Counted from the stretch's first letter, positions 22,942 through 32,433 are shown. The stretch is DNA of 64,000 nt from an uncultured Roseateles sp. (GCF_963422335.1 NZ_OY729424.1:6138001-6202000), one strand, 5' to 3'. Notes: generated by a model not told the origin, from the sequence alone. Made by a program: numbers and translations.

Positions 22942-23861
22942 GCAGCGTTGATTCCGACACCGCCTTCGGCGGCCTGGCCGAGGCCCTGGCGCCACGCGAC
23001 GTGGTGCTGGTCACCGGCATCTCGGGCTCGGGCAAGTCGGTGGCCATGCATGCGCTGGAGGACGCCGGCTATTTCTGCGTCGACAACCTGCCGCCCGAGC
23101 TGCTGACCTCCTTCCTGAAGCTGGAGTCGCAGCGCGAGCAGCGCCACGTGGCCATCGCGATGGACGCGCGCAGCGCCGGCTCCCTGCCCCATCTGCTGCC
23201 GACCCTGAAGAAGCTGCGCGCGCGTGGTGTGCGGGTGCGCTCGATCTTTCTCGATGCCAGCACCGATGCGCTGGTGCGGCGCTTTTCCGAGACACGCCGT
23301 GCCCACCCGCTGAGCAAGAGCGAGCAGGAGTCGGGCGATGCGCGGCGCATCCTGATCGATGCGATCGAGCTGGAGCGCGAGCTGCTGGCCAGCATGCGGG
23401 TCGAGTCCACCGTGCTGGACACCAGCGCGCTGCGCCCGGCCCAGCTGCGCTCCTGGGTGCGCGATCTGGTCAAGGTCAGCGGCACCTCGCTGACCCTGGT
23501 GTTCGAGTCCTTTGCCTTCAAGCATGGCGTGCCGCTGGACGCCGACTTCGTGTTCGATGTGCGCGTGCTGCCCAACCCGTACTACATCCGCGAGCTGCGC
23601 CCGCAGAACGGCCGCGACGCACCGGTGGCCGCCTATCTGGAGAACCAGCCCGAGGTCGCGATCATGATGTCGCAGATCAGCGCTTTCTTCACCCAGTGGC
23701 TGCCCGCCTTCGAGGCTGATCACCGCAGCTACCTGACGGTGGCCATTGGCTGCACCGGCGGCCAGCACCGCTCGGTCTACATGGTCGAGACCCTGGCCCG
23801 CCAGTTCGCCCACCATGGCGCCACCCTGATACGCCACCGCGAGCTTGATGCGCGGGACTGA
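22938..23861 (+). CDS. rapZ: RNase adapter / nucleotide-binding protein RapZ
   Basis: The 307-residue protein carries the Walker A motif VLVTGISGSGKSVAMHALED near residue 24 and the conserved C-terminal block VAIGCTGGQHRSVYMVETLA. In enterobacteria RapZ targets GlmZ RNA for RNase E cleavage to control glucosamine-6-phosphate; in betaproteobacteria this is less tested. The N-terminus is about 15 residues longer than in E. coli. It overlaps recN by four bases and is followed within 20 nt by the Lon-N-domain gene. Confidence 0.93.
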   Translation: MSSVDSDTAFGGLAEALAPRDVVLVTGISGSGKSVAMHALEDAGYFCVDNLPPELLTSFLKLESQREQRHVAIAMDARSAGSLPHLLPTLKKLRARGVRVRSIFLDASTDALVRRFSETRRAHPLSKSEQESGDARRILIDAIELERELLASMRVESTVLDTSALRPAQLRSWVRDLVKVSGTSLTLVFESFAFKHGVPLDADFVFDVRVLPNPYYIRELRPQNGRDAPVAAYLENQPEVAIMMSQISAFFTQWLPAFEADHRSYLTVAIGCTGGQHRSVYMVETLARQFAHHGATLIRHRELDARD

Positions 23862-23880
23862 GAACTTGCCGGGAGCCCAG

Positions 23881-24489
23881 GTGTCAACACCCGTCCTGCC
23901 CCTGTTCCCGCTGCAGGCCGTGCTGTTCCCCGGAGGCCAGCTGAGGCTGAAGATCTTCGAGGCCCGCTACCTGGACCTGATGGCCGACTGCCTGCGCCAG
24001 CAATCCGCCTTTGGCGTGATCGCGCTGCGCCAGGGCAGCGAGGTGGGCCGCAGCGAACGCCGTGTGCAGTTCGAGCCGGTGGGCGTGGCGGCGGAGCTGC
24101 TGGAGGTCGATGGCGAGCAGGCCGGTATCCTGCATGTGCGCTGCCGCGGCGGGCTGCGCTTCGAATTGCAATCCAGCGCGCAGGCGGCCGATGGCCTGTG
24201 GATGGGCCAGGTGCAGTGGCTGGAGGAAGATGCGCCGCAGGCCATTCCGCCCGATTTGAAGCCCGCGGCCAAGGGCCTGGCCAAAGCCATCAACAGCCTG
24301 GCCGAACAGGGCAGCAAGCCGTTTCTGGAGCCCTATGGCTTTGACGACGCGGCCTGGGTGGCCAATCGCTGGTGCGAGATCCTGCCGATACCGCTGGCGG
24401 CCAAGCAAAAGCTGATGGAGCTGGACAGCCCGCTGATGCGGCTGCAGATCGTTGACGAGTTCCTGCGCGGCAAGGGCGTGCTGGAGTAG
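23881..24489 (+). CDS. LON peptidase substrate-binding (N-terminal) domain protein
   Basis: The 202-residue protein corresponds to the Lon N-terminal (PUA-like) domain: LPLFPLQAVLFPGGQLRLKI, FEARYLDLMADCLRQ and FGVIALRQGSEVG. It has no AAA or protease domains. Stand-alone versions are widespread and of unknown function, probably protein-binding. GTG at 23881 is chosen because GGGAG lies 5 nt upstream and the domain begins immediately. A TTG at 23845 inside rapZ is less likely. Confidence 0.87.
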   Translation: MSTPVLPLFPLQAVLFPGGQLRLKIFEARYLDLMADCLRQQSAFGVIALRQGSEVGRSERRVQFEPVGVAAELLEVDGEQAGILHVRCRGGLRFELQSSAQAADGLWMGQVQWLEEDAPQAIPPDLKPAAKGLAKAINSLAEQGSKPFLEPYGFDDAAWVANRWCEILPIPLAAKQKLMELDSPLMRLQIVDEFLRGKGVLE

Positions 24490-24490
24490 A

Positions 24491-24805
24491 TCAGGTCAGC
24501 GACCGCTCGCGCTCAGCCGACAGCCAGCCTATCAGCACCAAGGTAATGATGGAGCCCACCGGGCACAGCAGGATGGACAGGGCCATCCAGCCAGCCAGCG
24601 GCCGGCCATCGCGATGCACGGCCAGGCCGACGAAGACCAGGTGCAGTATCAGCGAGGCCGCCAGGGCAATCGCCACCAGCGTGATCTTGGCCGCGGTGTG
24701 TTCGACCTCGGACTCGTTCATCGAGATCAGGAACCACAGGCTGCAGGCAGCGACCAGCAGAGCCAGGGCGGCAGATTCGATGGCGCTTTTGACGGCAGGC
24801 TTCAT
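24491..24805 (-). CDS. Small membrane protein, unknown function
   Basis: The 104-residue protein has three hydrophobic helices (ALALLVAACSLWFLISM, ITLVAIALAASLILHLVFVG, MALSILLCPVGSIITLVLIG). The charged C-terminus SAERERSLT is cytoplasmic or periplasmic. No family is recognised. It is convergent with the Lon-domain gene, ending one base after it. A TTG start at 24829 is an alternative; neither has a good SD. Confidence 0.6.
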   Translation of the reverse strand: MKPAVKSAIESAALALLVAACSLWFLISMNESEVEHTAAKITLVAIALAASLILHLVFVGLAVHRDGRPLAGWMALSILLCPVGSIITLVLIGWLSAERERSLT

Positions 24806-24875
24806 TGCGTTGGATTTGTTCTGGGTCAAGGTGTGGGGCCCACAAGCCTAGCAGGCCGGCCCCCCACCTGTCCAA

Positions 24876-25931
24876 TCAAGTGAGCAGCTTTTTCAGCGGC
24901 GCGGGCACGGCATAGCTGGCCAAGGCCTCACGTGCCACCCAGACGCCTGGGCCCGGCAGCGCCTCGCCAGGGGCCTGGCTCAGGCTGGCCTGGCGCGGGT
25001 GCAGCACCCAGTCGAAATGCGTCAGGCTGTGCTCAATCGTCGGCAGCCGCGAAAGCTTGACGTCAAGCGCCCCAGCCTGGGCCTGCAGCGCGGCTTCGTC
25101 GTCGAACAGCGGCAGGGTCCACAGACCCGCCCAGACGCCGGTGTCTGGCCGCTGGGTCAGCCAGATGCGCCCTTCATGCTCCAGCCACAGCCACCAGTTC
25201 TCGCGCCGGCTGCGCTTGAGCTTGCGTATGCGCACCGGATAGTCCTCCGGCTGGCCCGTCTTGCGGCCCAGGCACAGCACGGCCACCGGGCACAGCAGGC
25301 ATTGCGGTGATGTGCGGCTGCACAGCGTGGCGCCCAGGTCCATCAAACCTTGGGTGTAGGCCGGCATGTCCTGGTGCGGCAGCAGCTCGGTGGCCAGCGC
25401 CCACAGCTGACGCTCGTTGGACTGCTTGGCCAGATCGGCATCGAATGCCAGCACGCGGCCCAGCACCCGTTTGACGTTGCCGTCCAGGATCGCGACCCGC
25501 TCGCCAAAGCAGAACGAGGCTATCGCTGCGGCCGTCGAGCGGCCGATGCCGGGCAGGGTCGTCAGCAGTTCAGCCGTGGGCGGAAAACTGCCACCGAACT
25601 GTGCCACCACGGCCTGGGCACAACGGTGCAGATTGCGTGCGCGGCTGTAGTAGCCCAGGCCAGCCCACAGCGCCAGCACCTCATCGAGATGGGCGGCAGC
25701 AAGCGCCGCAACATCCGGGAAGCGCTCCAGAAAACGCTCGTAATAGCCCAGCACCGTGGTGACCTGGGTCTGCTGCAACATGATCTCCGACAACCAGACG
25801 CGATAGGGATCGTCCGTGTTCTGCCAGGGCAGCTGATGGCGGCCATATACCTTCTGCCAGGCGATCAGCGCCGGGGCAAAACCTTGTATCAACGAGGGAT
25901 CGAGCGGCAGGGGCCGCGAAACGTCGGTCAC
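24876..25931 (-). CDS. mutY: A/G-specific adenine glycosylase MutY
   Basis: The 351-residue enzyme removes adenine opposite 8-oxoguanine. Visible features are LPWQNTDDPYRVWLSEIMLQ with the catalytic Glu, the helix-hairpin-helix LTTLPGIGRSTAAAIASFCF with the following VAILDGNVKRVL (catalytic Asp), the 4Fe-4S loop CSRTSPQCLLCPVAVLC (C-x6-C-x2-C-x5-C), and a C-terminal NUDIX-like domain with the segment GVWAGLWTLPLFDD. mutM, for the same repair pathway, lies about 2.2 kb further along the same strand. Confidence 0.95.
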   Translation of the reverse strand: MTDVSRPLPLDPSLIQGFAPALIAWQKVYGRHQLPWQNTDDPYRVWLSEIMLQQTQVTTVLGYYERFLERFPDVAALAAAHLDEVLALWAGLGYYSRARNLHRCAQAVVAQFGGSFPPTAELLTTLPGIGRSTAAAIASFCFGERVAILDGNVKRVLGRVLAFDADLAKQSNERQLWALATELLPHQDMPAYTQGLMDLGATLCSRTSPQCLLCPVAVLCLGRKTGQPEDYPVRIRKLKRSRRENWWLWLEHEGRIWLTQRPDTGVWAGLWTLPLFDDEAALQAQAGALDVKLSRLPTIEHSLTHFDWVLHPRQASLSQAPGEALPGPGVWVAREALASYAVPAPLKKLLT

Positions 25932-25947
25932 AGAGGAAGTCTAAGGC

Positions 25948-27987
25948 TCACTCAGCAGCAACCTGGGCCCAGCTGGCGTCGAACTCGCCGGCGGCCACCG
26001 CGGGCAGCTCAAGCTCGCCATCATCTGCGCGGGTCGGCATGGACTGCGCCGCAGCCAGCACCATATTGACCACCGGCTGTATGCGCACCTGGGCCAGGCT
26101 CAGGCGCTGCTCCAACGCCACCAGCTGGGCGAGGCGAGCCTCCAGCTCGCCGGCCTCGGCCTCGACACGGGTCAAGGCCTCGCGGCGGCGCACAAAGGTG
26201 TCGCGGCGCTCGCGCAGCTGGGCATCGACCTGCACGGTGGCGGACTTGCTCCAGCGCTCGACCTCGACACGGGCGGCATCGAACACGGCGCGCAGCTTGG
26301 CCAGCAACATGCGGCGGAACTGCTCCATGAAATCGGGCTGCAGCAGGCGCAGCGCCGAGCGAATGCCCAGGTACTGGCTGTAGCTGCGCTCCAGCATCTC
26401 CAGCTCGCGCGAGCAGCGCGAGAAGTCCGGCGCCTGCTGCACCGCCAGCGCAAAGCCGTAGTCGGTGTTGAGCATCTGGATGCTGGAGACCAGCATGCCC
26501 TGCATTTCATCGACCCGCACCTGGGCCTGGGTCAGCAATTGGTGCAACTCGCGGCACATGGCCACAAAGACCTTGCGTGCGCCGACATGGAAGAACGATG
26601 CATCCATGCCCAGCTGCATCTGCCGCACCTGCTCGCGCACCCGCTCGCCGGCCAGGCCGTCGAGCAGCTCCTTCAGCGAGCGGCTGTGAATCGCCTTCAG
26701 CGCCTGCATGCGCTGCGAGCAGAGCTCGAAACGCTGGCCTTCGAGATCGACACGGTCGCGCATCGCGCGCAGGCTGGCGGCGTTCTTGCCGCGGGCCCCG
26801 CGCAACTCCAGCGCCTGCTCGGTGTTGTGGCGGCGGCGCAGGGTCAGCTGACGCTGCACATGGTTCTGCACGCCCTGCACCGTCTCCTGCACGGCCTTGG
26901 CCAGCAACTCGCCGCGCTGCGGCAGCAGGGCCTTGGCCAGCATGGTTTCCAGTGCCGGCAGACGGCTGGTCTCCAGACCCTTGGTATCGCCGCGCAGGCG
27001 GGCGGTGAGGGCCTGACGGGCCGACAGCGGGAACACCCGGTCCATCTCCACGCCCAGGGTGCGCGCGGTGTTGGCGCACTGCTTGCGGATCTGCGCCTGC
27101 ACCACATCGACCGGCAGCAGCGGGTCGTTCAGCGTATCGATCTTGTTCAGCACCACGAAGCGCGCCATCGCGCCCTCGTTGAGGTGCTCGCGCCAGACAT
27201 TCATGTCGGAACGGGTCACGCCGGTGTCGGCGCCGAGGATGTAGACCACCGCGTGGGCGGCCGGAATCACGCTCAAGGTCAGCTCGGGCTCGGCACCGAC
27301 GGCGTTCAGCCCCGGCGTATCCAGCACCACCAGGCCCTGCTCCAGCAGCGGATGGGGGTATTTGATCAGCGCATGGCGCCAGGCCGGCACATCAACCAGG
27401 CCATCCTCGCGCAGCGGCGGGTTGTCGGGCGACGGCGAGGTCTTGTCATTGGCATCGGGCTCGTCGCTCCACAGGCCCAGCTTGCGCGCTTCATCGACGC
27501 TGACCGCACGGGTGCGCGTCACCTCCATCAAGGTCAGCGCCAGCTCTTCATGGCTCAGCTCGTCCAGCGGCACATGGGTCCAGATACTGCGACGCAGGCG
27601 CAGATCGGACAGCGAACGGCCTTCGATACGGGTTTCGATGGGCAGCAGCGACAGCATCGCCGGCTCGCCCTTGTCATACGACATTTCCACCGGGCACATC
27701 GTCGTGCGCCCCGGCGTGGCAGGCAGCACACGCCGGCCGGTGTCGCTGAAGAACATGGCATTGATCAACTCGGACTTGCCACGCGAGAACTCGGCGACGA
27801 AGGCCACCACCAGCTTGTCACCGCCAACACGCAGACGCAACCGGTCCAGCTGCTCGCTGACGGTCTCATCCAGCAAACCCTGGCCGGCCAGATGCTGGAC
27901 AAGCTCTGCCAGCGCAGCATCCAGGGATGCGCGCCAGGCATTCAAGCCATCCAAGCGTTGCGCCAGTGAGCGTGGGCTGCCGTTCAT
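25948..27987 (-). CDS. Dynamin-family GTPase
   Basis: The 679-residue protein has an N-terminal GTPase domain: G1 VAFVAEFSRGKSELINAMFF (the first Gly of GxxxxGKS is replaced by Ala), a G2-like threonine in PGRTTMCPVE, G3 VLDTPGLNAVG and G4 VLNKIDTL. A long helical stalk-like region follows (about residues 330-650), ending in acidic residues. Bacterial dynamin-like proteins remodel or stabilise membranes. ATG at 27987 (MNGSPRSLAQRL) is preferred over an upstream frame start at 28086. It lies between mutY and mutM. Confidence 0.88.
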   Translation of the reverse strand: MNGSPRSLAQRLDGLNAWRASLDAALAELVQHLAGQGLLDETVSEQLDRLRLRVGGDKLVVAFVAEFSRGKSELINAMFFSDTGRRVLPATPGRTTMCPVEMSYDKGEPAMLSLLPIETRIEGRSLSDLRLRRSIWTHVPLDELSHEELALTLMEVTRTRAVSVDEARKLGLWSDEPDANDKTSPSPDNPPLREDGLVDVPAWRHALIKYPHPLLEQGLVVLDTPGLNAVGAEPELTLSVIPAAHAVVYILGADTGVTRSDMNVWREHLNEGAMARFVVLNKIDTLNDPLLPVDVVQAQIRKQCANTARTLGVEMDRVFPLSARQALTARLRGDTKGLETSRLPALETMLAKALLPQRGELLAKAVQETVQGVQNHVQRQLTLRRRHNTEQALELRGARGKNAASLRAMRDRVDLEGQRFELCSQRMQALKAIHSRSLKELLDGLAGERVREQVRQMQLGMDASFFHVGARKVFVAMCRELHQLLTQAQVRVDEMQGMLVSSIQMLNTDYGFALAVQQAPDFSRCSRELEMLERSYSQYLGIRSALRLLQPDFMEQFRRMLLAKLRAVFDAARVEVERWSKSATVQVDAQLRERRDTFVRRREALTRVEAEAGELEARLAQLVALEQRLSLAQVRIQPVVNMVLAAAQSMPTRADDGELELPAVAAGEFDASWAQVAAE

Positions 27988-28107
27988 GTGCGCGGATGCT
28001 AGCGCAATCCCATGACGAATCGGTACGGGCTTCACCTTAGGGATAGACCGGTCAGCGGGTTTGTGCGGGGTCAAAGCAAAGGGCATCCGGGTTTGAGGCG
28101 ATAAAAA

Positions 28108-28923
28108 TCAGCGAATCTGGCAATTTGCGCAAAAATAAGTGGAGCGTTGGGCCTGGACAATACGCCGTATGACGGAGCCACAACGCCGGCAGGCCTCACC
28201 CTCGCGGCCATAGACCTGGGCCTGCATCTGGAAGCTGCCGGCCACGCCATGCGAGTCCTTGAAGTCCCGCAGCGTCGTGCCGCCGGCCGCCAAGGCCTCG
28301 CCCAGCACCTGGCGCACGGCCTGGGCCAGGCGCTCGCTGCGCGGCTTGCTCAGCTTGTGCGCGGCCAGCCGGGGATCGATGCCGGCCATGAACAGCGTCT
28401 CGCAGGCATAGATATTGCCAGCACCAACGACGATGTCACCCGCCAGCAGCGCCTGCTTGATGGCGACACGCCGACCGCGCAGCGCGGAATACAGGTAGGC
28501 GCCGGTAAAAAGGGGGTCAAAAGGCTCGAAACCAAGCTTAGATAAAAGCTTGACAGCCGGCTCCTGGTCCAGACCATCCGACCAGACAACGGCGCCAAAC
28601 CGCCGCGGATCGGTCAGTCGCAGCGTGCCCTGGGTGGTCTCCAGATCGAAATGATCATGGGTCGCCGCTGGCGCCATGGCGTCAGCAAAGGCCAACGAGC
28701 CCGACATGCCCAGATGCAGCAGCAGGCCGCCGGGCGCCAGCGGCAGCCACAGGTACTTGCCGCGGCGTGTCACCTCGCCCACCGTCAGCCCCACCAGATC
28801 GGCCGGAGCACGCCCCAGCGGCCAGCGCAAGGGCTTGCCCAGACGCACGGCGGTGACCCGCGCCCCGGCAATGCGCTGGGCAAAGCTGCGGCGGGTGACT
28901 TCGACTTCGGGGAGTTCGGGCAT
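28108..28923 (-). CDS. mutM: Formamidopyrimidine-DNA glycosylase MutM (Fpg)
   Basis: The 271-residue protein starts MPELPEVEVTRRS with the catalytic Pro after Met removal and Glu3 (numbered P1/E2 in the mature enzyme). It ends with the zinc finger CRRCGSVIRRIVQAQRSTYF plus CANC. The lysine of KYLWLPL and the H2TH segment are present. It excises oxidised purines. The ATG at 28923 is fixed by the required N-terminal proline. It is divergent from the TPR gene. Confidence 0.95.
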   Translation of the reverse strand: MPELPEVEVTRRSFAQRIAGARVTAVRLGKPLRWPLGRAPADLVGLTVGEVTRRGKYLWLPLAPGGLLLHLGMSGSLAFADAMAPAATHDHFDLETTQGTLRLTDPRRFGAVVWSDGLDQEPAVKLLSKLGFEPFDPLFTGAYLYSALRGRRVAIKQALLAGDIVVGAGNIYACETLFMAGIDPRLAAHKLSKPRSERLAQAVRQVLGEALAAGGTTLRDFKDSHGVAGSFQMQAQVYGREGEACRRCGSVIRRIVQAQRSTYFCANCQIR

Positions 28924-28981
28924 GGGGGAATTATCCGGTGCCGGGCAACTCCTAGAATGAACCCTTCGCTCAGGAGCATTC

Positions 28982-30772
28982 ATGCCCGACTTTCTTCGCC
29001 GTACAACCCTGTCCCGTTTGCTGTCTCAGGGGTTGACCGTCGCCGTGATGTGCTCGGCATTCGCAGCCGCCAGCAGCCATGCCCAGGATCAGCCGGCCGC
29101 CGAGGAGCCCCCGGCGCCCATCTACAACTCGGAACTGGACGCACCGCTGTTCTACCAGCTGTTGATCGGCGAGATGGAATTGCAGTCGGGCGAGCCGGGC
29201 AATGCCTTCCAGGTGCTGCTGGACGCCGCCCGCCGCACCGGCGACGAGACGCTGTTCCGCCGCGTCATCGGCATTGCGTTGCAGGCACGCGCTGGCGACC
29301 AGGCCCTGGTCGCCGCCCGCGCCTGGCGCCAGCTCGCGCCCGAGTCCACCGAGGCACTGCAAACCACGGTGCAGCTGCTGCTGGGCCTGAACCGTCTGGG
29401 AGAGCTGAGCGAACCGCTGGGCGCACTGCTCAAGTTCACGCCGCCCGACCAGCGCGCGGGAGCGATTGCCTCCCTGCCCCGCCTGCTGCAGCGTCTGCCT
29501 GAGCCCAAGCGCGTGCTCGCGGCCATCGAGCCGGTGCTGAAACCCTATCTGCTGCAAGCCGACACCCTGGTCCCGGCCCATGTCAGCCTGGCCAGGCTGA
29601 CCCTGGCCGCGGGCGACGCCCCCGCGGCGCTGAGCCTGCTGAAGACCGCCTCGGCCAAGGAGCCCGGCGCCGAAGGCCCGGCCCTGGTGGCACTGGAGAT
29701 GCTGGCCACCGATGCAGAGGCGGAAGCCCTGGTGCTGGCCCACCTGCAAGCCAAACCGGACAGCGACTTCGTGCGCCTGGCCTATGGCCGCACGCTGGCC
29801 CGTGCCCAGCGACACGGCGACGCGATACGCGAACTGGTGACCGTCACCCGCTCCAACCCGGAACTGCTGAGCGCCTGGATGAGCCTGGGCGCGCTGCAAC
29901 TCGATCTGCGTCACCCCGCCGAGGCCGAGGCAGCGCTGAATGCCTACCTGACCCAGGCCGACGCTGCCAGCAAGGACGGCAAGACCAATCCCGAGGCAGG
30001 TCCGGAGGCGCGCCAGCAGGCTTACCTGCTGCTGGCTCAGGCGGCCGAGCTCAAGGGCGATCTGAAGGGGGCGGAGGCCTGGCTGGCCAAGGTCGGCGAC
30101 AGCAAGGAACTGCTGCAGGTGCAGTACCGCCGCGCCTCGGTGCTGGCGCGCCAGGGCAAACTGGAACAGGGCCGCAAGCTGCTGCAGGCCCTGCCCGAAC
30201 AGGGCGACGACGACATCAAGGCCAAGCTCACCGCCGAGGTCCAGCTGCTGCGCGATGCCAAGCAATGGCAGGCCGCCTACGAGGTGCTGGACGCGGCCAA
30301 CAAGCGCTTCGAGGACGACGCCAACCTGCTCTACGAGCAATCGATGCTGGCCGAAAAACTCAATCGCATGGATGAGATGGAGCGCCTGCTGCGCAAAGTC
30401 ATTGCGCTCAAGCCGGACTACCACCACGCCTACAACGCGCTGGGCTATTCGTTGGCCGAGCGCAACCTGCGACTGGACGAGGCCAAGCGCCTGATCCAGA
30501 AAGCGCTGGAACTGGCTCCCAACGAGCCCTTCCTGCTCGACAGCCTGGGCTGGGTCGAATACCGCATGGGTCAGAAGAACGAAGCGCTGCGCCTGCTGCA
30601 ACAGGCCTACAAGTCAAGACCTGACACCGAAATCGCCGCCCACCTGGGCGAGTTGCTGTGGGTGACGGGCCAGCAGGACGAGGCCAAGCGTGTCTGGCGC
30701 GAAGGCGCCGGCCGCGACCGCACGAACGAAGTGCTGCGCGAGACGCTGGCCCGCCTGCGCGTGTCGCTGTGA
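28982..30772 (+). CDS. Exported tetratricopeptide-repeat protein
   Basis: The 596-residue protein has an N-terminal signal (about residues 1-35, ending SSHAQ) and many TPR units. The best are the last four, such as LNRMDEMERLLRKVIALKPD, YHHAYNALGYSLAERNLRLD, and LAPNEPFLLDSLGWVEYRMG. It is the conserved TPR gene that lies upstream of lolB and ispE in Burkholderiales, and its stop overlaps lolB (GTGA). A role in outer-membrane assembly or lipoprotein handling is suggested by that context only. Confidence 0.87.
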   Translation: MPDFLRRTTLSRLLSQGLTVAVMCSAFAAASSHAQDQPAAEEPPAPIYNSELDAPLFYQLLIGEMELQSGEPGNAFQVLLDAARRTGDETLFRRVIGIALQARAGDQALVAARAWRQLAPESTEALQTTVQLLLGLNRLGELSEPLGALLKFTPPDQRAGAIASLPRLLQRLPEPKRVLAAIEPVLKPYLLQADTLVPAHVSLARLTLAAGDAPAALSLLKTASAKEPGAEGPALVALEMLATDAEAEALVLAHLQAKPDSDFVRLAYGRTLARAQRHGDAIRELVTVTRSNPELLSAWMSLGALQLDLRHPAEAEAALNAYLTQADAASKDGKTNPEAGPEARQQAYLLLAQAAELKGDLKGAEAWLAKVGDSKELLQVQYRRASVLARQGKLEQGRKLLQALPEQGDDDIKAKLTAEVQLLRDAKQWQAAYEVLDAANKRFEDDANLLYEQSMLAEKLNRMDEMERLLRKVIALKPDYHHAYNALGYSLAERNLRLDEAKRLIQKALELAPNEPFLLDSLGWVEYRMGQKNEALRLLQQAYKSRPDTEIAAHLGELLWVTGQQDEAKRVWREGAGRDRTNEVLRETLARLRVSL

Positions 30773-31320
30773 GCGGTCTCTTGATTGCCCGGCCACTGAG
30801 CCTGCTGCTGCTCTGCGCCTCGCTGTGGGGCTGCGCCACGGCGCCCAAGCCGGCCGCCTTTGCCGGCGACAGACTGAGCGGCCGGCTGTCGGTGCAGGTG
30901 GCACACAACAGCGGGGGCACGGCGCAGGGCGGTGCAGCGGCCTTCGAGCTGCTGGGCACCGCCGAGACCGGCCAGCTGGAGCTGAGCACCCCGCTGGGCA
31001 CGCTGGCCGCACGCGCCAGCTGGCAGCCCGGCCAGGCGTTGCTGCTGCGATCCGACACCGAGACCCGCTATGCCGATCTCGACGCGCTGACCCGCGATCT
31101 GCTGGGCGAGGCCGTGCCGGTGATCGCCCTGTTCGACTGGCTCAAGGGCAGGCCGTGGGCAGGAGCCATCAGCCATCCATTGGTCGATGGCAAGCCGGGC
31201 TTCAGGCAACTGGGCTGGACGGTGGATTTGTCCAGCTACGCCGAGGGCCTGATCAACGCCCAGCGCAAGGAGCCCACCGAGGTCACGCTGCGTGCCCGCC
31301 TGGACACGCCGGAGCGCTGA
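30769..31320 (+). CDS. lolB: Outer membrane lipoprotein LolB
   Basis: The 183-residue protein has a lipoprotein signal ending LLLLCASLWGCATAP (lipid-acceptor Cys near residue 19) and the LolB-like beta barrel: RLSGRLSVQV, AAAFELLGTAETGQLELSTP and the C-terminal half around PGFRQLGWTVDLSSYAEGL. LolB receives lipoproteins from LolA and inserts them in the outer membrane. The GTG start overlaps the upstream stop, and its own stop overlaps the ispE start (TGATG). Confidence 0.88.
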   Translation: MSGLLIARPLSLLLLCASLWGCATAPKPAAFAGDRLSGRLSVQVAHNSGGTAQGGAAAFELLGTAETGQLELSTPLGTLAARASWQPGQALLLRSDTETRYADLDALTRDLLGEAVPVIALFDWLKGRPWAGAISHPLVDGKPGFRQLGWTVDLSSYAEGLINAQRKEPTEVTLRARLDTPER

Positions 31321-32243
31321 TGCTGGCCCTGTACGACGTGGCCGCACCGGCCAAGCTGAATCTGTTCCTGCACGTCGTCGGCCGCCGGGCCGACGGCTAT
31401 CACCTGCTGCAATCGGTGTTCGTGCTGATCGACTGGTGCGACACCCTGCACTTCGAACGCCGCGGCGATGGCCGGCTGGCCCGTCACGACCTGACCGAGC
31501 CGCTGCCGGCCGATGACCTGTGCCTGCGCGCGGCTCGTGCGCTGCAAACCGCCAGCGGCTGCAGCTTCGGCGCCGACATCCACATTGCCAAGCAGGTGCC
31601 CTCGGGCGCCGGCATGGGCGGTGGCTCGTCCGATGCGGCCAGCACGCTGCTGGCGCTGAACCGGCTGTGGGGCCTGAACTGGCCGCTGTCGCGCCTGCTG
31701 CCCCTAGGTCTGAGCCTCGGTGCTGACGTGCCCTTCTTCCTCGGCGGCCGGCCCGCCTTCGTCGAAGGCATAGGCGAAATCCTCACGCCTTTGCAGCTAC
31801 CCGCGCAGCAGTTTGCGGTGCTCAAACCGCAGGTCTCGCTGCCCACTTCTCAAATTTTTTCGAGCCCCCTCTTGGCACGTGACACGCCTGCTGTTATAGT
31901 AGCGGGCTTTCCTGCAGACACTTCTTCGGAACGATTGAAGAAAGTCAGCGACGAGATCACTGAGATCACCACGACGATGATCGCCCAAGGCTTCGGTCAC
32001 AACGACCTGCAGCCTCCGGCCGAGAGTCAATGTGCCGAAGTGGTTGAAGCGCTGGAACTGCTGAAGGCCCGGTTTGGCGATAGCCGAATGACGGGCTCGG
32101 GCAGTGCGGTGTTTGCAAGAATGAACGAAATTCAAGGCACGTCTGAATCGCCTAAAATTCCGGAGGATCTTCCTCCCGGATGGGCAGGCAGGATGTGCCG
32201 GAGTCTGGAGCTACACCCGCTGGTCGGTTGGGCTGCAGACTGA
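31320..32243 (+). CDS. ispE: 4-diphosphocytidyl-2-C-methyl-D-erythritol kinase
   Basis: The 307-residue GHMP kinase of the MEP isoprenoid pathway contains AAPAKLNLFLHVVGRRADGY, the ATP-binding KQVPSGAGMGGGSSDAASTL and SRMTGSGSAVFARM. It is somewhat longer than the E. coli enzyme (283) owing to a C-terminal extension. An apparent sigma-70 promoter lies inside the coding region at 31872-31900. tRNA-Gln and prs follow. Confidence 0.95.
   Translation: MLALYDVAAPAKLNLFLHVVGRRADGYHLLQSVFVLIDWCDTLHFERRGDGRLARHDLTEPLPADDLCLRAARALQTASGCSFGADIHIAKQVPSGAGMGGGSSDAASTLLALNRLWGLNWPLSRLLPLGLSLGADVPFFLGGRPAFVEGIGEILTPLQLPAQQFAVLKPQVSLPTSQIFSSPLLARDTPAVIVAGFPADTSSERLKKVSDEITEITTTMIAQGFGHNDLQPPAESQCAEVVEALELLKARFGDSRMTGSGSAVFARMNEIQGTSESPKIPEDLPPGWAGRMCRSLELHPLVGWAAD
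31872..31900 (+). promoter_or_regulatory. Sigma-70-like promoter inside ispE
   Basis: TTGGCA (31872-31877) and TATAGT (31895-31900) are separated by exactly 17 nt. The local sequence is AT-richer than the rest of ispE. It points towards tRNA-Gln and prs and could give them transcription independent of the lolB-ispE operon. Confidence 0.55.
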
Positions 32244-32279
32244 AAGTTACGGGGTTTCGCAACAGCGGAATTCCAGTGT

Positions 32280-32356
32280 AGGGGCGTCGCCAAGCTGGTT
32301 AAGGCATCGGATTTTGATTCCGACATGCGCAGGTTCGAATCCTTCCGCCCCTGCCA
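32280..32356 (+). tRNA. tRNA-Gln (UUG)
   Basis: A 77-nt cloverleaf with acceptor AGGGGCG/CGCCCCT, anticodon stem CGGAT/ATTCCG region with loop carrying TTG, T-loop GGTTCGAATCC and encoded CCA. The anticodon UUG reads CAA/CAG glutamine codons. The ispE-tRNA-Gln-prs order is typical of Burkholderiales. Confidence 0.95.
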
Positions 32357-32433
32357 AATTTTTTCTCTGTCCCGGCCCAGTCGGTTTCACGCCATGTGGA
32401 GCCAGCGGCCCTTAGCCTAAAGCCGGAGGGCGC

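Noticed and set aside
23845..23880. Upstream extension of the Lon-N-domain protein into rapZ
   Set aside because: The TTG start lies inside rapZ without SD; the GTG at 23881 has GGGAG and starts at the domain.
26539..27969. 476-residue plus-strand open frame
   Set aside because: Antisense shadow of the dynamin-like gene.
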